Part shown: in pieces, positions 61,991-64,000 of the stretch
How the letters are laid out: the number at the start of each line of letters is the position of its first letter
Numbering within the stretch: the stretch's first letter is position 1
Origin: Streptomyces sp. CB02980
GTDB lineage: Bacteria; Actinomycetota; Actinomycetes; Streptomycetales; Streptomycetaceae
Assembly (NCBI RefSeq): GCF_014451325.2
Contig: NZ_JACSCH020000018.1
Location: 1 to 64,000 of the forward strand
Reading direction: 5' to 3'
Length of the DNA stretch: 64,000 nucleotides
Notes under the pieces: model-generated
What the model saw: the letters and a program-made list of their open reading frames with translations, nothing else
Told to the model about the DNA's origin: nothing
Databases searched by the model: none
Translations under genes and position numbers: made by a program

Positions 61991-64000
61991 GTGGCCGGGG
62001 CCTACACCCTCTACGTCCACGTCCAGGCCGGTGTCACTGGCCTGGTTGGCGGCCTGCGCACGGCGGCAGGTCAGGTCACTGCCTTCGGCAGCCAGGTCCG
62101 CCGCCTCGACGGTGACCTGAACCAGCTCGCCGGAAGGTCGGAGCAGACCCGTCGGGCTATGGCCGCGGGCTTCGCCGTGATGGGCGTCGCGCTCGGCGGC
62201 GCCTTCGTCCTGGGAGTCCGGGGCGCCATCGAGCTGGAAAAGCAGATGGCGAACGTGATGACGATCTCCAAGGAGATCAACAACACCAACATCAGCAACT
62301 TCACGGACCAGATCGTGGAGCTGAGCACGCAGCTCCCACAGTCTGCCTCCCAGCTCGCCGAGGGCCTGTACCAGGTCGTCTCCACGGGCTTCGATGGTGC
62401 GGACGCGATGACGATCCTCCGGGTCGCTGCGCGAGGCGCGGCCGCCGGCCTGACGACGACGGAGACTTCCGCGCGCGCTCTGCTCGGCGTCTTGAAGGCG
62501 TACGGGATGGATGCCTCGCAGGCCGCCGACGTCATGGACGTCATGTTCCAGACCGTGAACTACGGGGTCGTCTCCTTCGATGAGCTGGCGCAGCAGCTCG
62601 GCGACGTAGTGCCGATGGCGGCCGCCGCTGGCGTTGAGTTCGACGACATCAGCTCGGCGCTCGCCGCTGTCACCCTCACAGGTATCCCCGCGGCCGAAGC
62701 GGTCACCGCGCTCAACATGCTGATGACGCGCATGATGAAGCCGGGCCGCGAACTGGTCGACATGATCAAGGGTTTCGGCTACGAGTCGGCTGCGGCCGCT
62801 CTTGAACAGGACGGCCTGTACGTCGTCATGGAGAAGGTCCGCAACGCCACCGGCGGTTCTGCGGATCAACTCGTTCCGCTGCTGAAGGACATCCGTGCGG
62901 TCCGCGCCGTGCTCGCCCTGTCGGCGGCCGAGGGCAAGAACTACCAGGACACCTATGCGGGCATCAGCATCGAGGTCGAACGGGCCGGAGCGACCCAGAG
63001 GGCGTACGCGATCCAGCTCGACACCACCGCCGGCCAGTGGGCGCAGTTCCAGAACCAGGCCCAGGCCCTCGGTATCGACATGGCGCGCGTCCTCCTGCCC
63101 GCGCTGGAGAGCGTGGGCGAGGTCCTGAACATCGTGGCCGGCGCCATCAATGATCTACCCGGCCCCGCCAAGTCACTGATGGGCGTCGTCCTCGCCCTCT
63201 CGGCGGCGGCGCTGCTGGCGAAGGCGGCGTTCCTCCGCTTCGGGAACCAGCTCACCATCTTCCGCACCGAGCTTGCCACGGCGAGAGCCGGTGGCTCGGC
63301 TCTGCCAGCCGTCCTCAGCGGCGCCGGGATCGCGGTCGCCGGTCTCACCGCTCTGATGGCGATCGGAGTCGGCGTGTACGCCGCCTACTCCGCTAGCAAG
63401 CAGAAGGCCAAGGCCGCGACCGAGGAGCTCGTGGATGCACTGCGTCGAGAGCGCGAGGAAGGCGAGCAGGGGGCGGGCCTGCGCACCCTCACCGAACAAC
63501 TCACCAACAGCGACGACGTCAAGAAGCTCAAGGACGCCCAGATCGACGTAGCGACCGCCATCGACGCGATCACGTCTGGAGGCGCGAAGCTCACAAAGCT
63601 CAAGGACGAGCTCGACATTCAGAAGGGTTTGACCTGGGACAGGGGTTCATACGCGGCCGACCCCGAATGGGATGCCGCCAAGAAGGTTCTGGACCGGCAG
63701 CACGAGGTCTGGTCGAACGCGGTCAAGAAGGAGAACGAGCTCGCCGCGTCCATGGCGATCGTCAACAACAAGATCAAGGCCAACCGGCAGGAGCTGCTCG
63801 GCGCCTGGGAACTCACCCAGTCGCTCCCGACCGACAAGAACGGCAGCCCCAAGTTCACCGAGCAGATGGAGGCGATGGGCAAGGCTCTCGGCTCGATCGT
63901 CGACCCGGCGAAGGCGTGGAAGAACGCGCAGGACAAGGTGGCCGAGGCGAACAAGAAGGCGGGCCTGTCAGCTGACGCGTCCAAGGCTTCCCTCTCGGAC
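61991..64000 (+). CDS. Tape measure protein, 3' end off the window
   Basis: The first 670 residues of a tape measure protein from a GTG at 61991. The TP901-type core region includes AMAAGFAVMGVALGGAFVLG, LSTQLPQSASQLAEGLYQVV, GLTTTETSARALLGVLKAYG and AAAAGVEFDDISSALAAVTL. Hydrophobic and helical stretches follow (LMGVVLALSAAALLAKAAFL, GIAVAGLTALMAIGVGVYAA). It sets tail length. The gene continues beyond the window. Confidence 0.9.
   Translation, partial: MAGAYTLYVHVQAGVTGLVGGLRTAAGQVTAFGSQVRRLDGDLNQLAGRSEQTRRAMAAGFAVMGVALGGAFVLGVRGAIELEKQMANVMTISKEINNTNISNFTDQIVELSTQLPQSASQLAEGLYQVVSTGFDGADAMTILRVAARGAAAGLTTTETSARALLGVLKAYGMDASQAADVMDVMFQTVNYGVVSFDELAQQLGDVVPMAAAAGVEFDDISSALAAVTLTGIPAAEAVTALNMLMTRMMKPGRELVDMIKGFGYESAAAALEQDGLYVVMEKVRNATGGSADQLVPLLKDIRAVRAVLALSAAEGKNYQDTYAGISIEVERAGATQRAYAIQLDTTAGQWAQFQNQAQALGIDMARVLLPALESVGEVLNIVAGAINDLPGPAKSLMGVVLALSAAALLAKAAFLRFGNQLTIFRTELATARAGGSALPAVLSGAGIAVAGLTALMAIGVGVYAAYSASKQKAKAATEELVDALRREREEGEQGAGLRTLTEQLTNSDDVKKLKDAQIDVATAIDAITSGGAKLTKLKDELDIQKGLTWDRGSYAADPEWDAAKKVLDRQHEVWSNAVKKENELAASMAIVNNKIKANRQELLGAWELTQSLPTDKNGSPKFTEQMEAMGKALGSIVDPAKAWKNAQDKVAEANKKAGLSADASKASLSD

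Overview
The window is high-GC actinobacterial DNA. Gene content, the many GTG starts and families that are near-restricted to streptomycetes (DUF5954, DUF6233, ALF-repeat proteins, MAB_1171c-like proteins, XRE/REC regulators) point to a Streptomyces chromosome. All calls come from reading the sequence and translations; no database search was run.

Layout. (1) 1-3602: host backbone, with an ABC exporter, a xylulokinase-type FGGY kinase, a YtxH-like protein, two tRNA-Asn genes and a CAT-anticodon tRNA. (2) 3717-18176: the left part of an integrated phage-like element that starts at the CAT tRNA. It holds a tyrosine integrase, a small HTH/excisionase candidate, a serine-recombinase-like protein with no catalytic domain, a repressor-type XRE gene, ParB, an NPPF-type DNA methyltransferase, small Cys-rich proteins, a ParB-like protein, a ParB-like/methyltransferase hybrid, and small and large terminase subunits. 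(3) About 18180-58200: roughly 40 kb of cargo in place of the portal, protease and capsid genes that normally follow terL. (4) 58271-64000: phage connector and tail genes (two DUF6093-like connectors, a gp10-like protein, a tail terminator candidate, tail tube, a frameshifting tail chaperone and a tape measure protein that runs off the window).

The cargo is a mosaic. It has a HTH-coiled-coil-receiver regulator whose stop codon is abutted by an IS5-family element, a LysR/DapA-like pair and an MDMPI-type enzyme between two inverted IS copies (one a remnant), several decayed recombinases, a secreted HNH nuclease, an ALF-repeat polymorphic toxin with a probable immunity gene, a lasso-peptide C-B1-B2 set without a visible precursor, and a stress and protein-quality-control island at 38217-55667.

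The stress island is the most striking part. A tight same-strand series dnaK-grpE-cbpA-cbpM-clpB-trxC-(UBP zinc finger)-(cNMP-domain thioredoxin-reductase-like protein) is flanked by an acetate-kinase-family protein, a GAF/PucR regulator, a decayed general-stress-protein gene, two membrane proteins (one FUSC-like) and PsiE. Together this encodes a disaggregase, an Hsp70 system, a thiol-redox branch and envelope stress functions on what looks like a defective prophage. It resembles in concept the transmissible stress-tolerance loci of Proteobacteria, with a different gene set.
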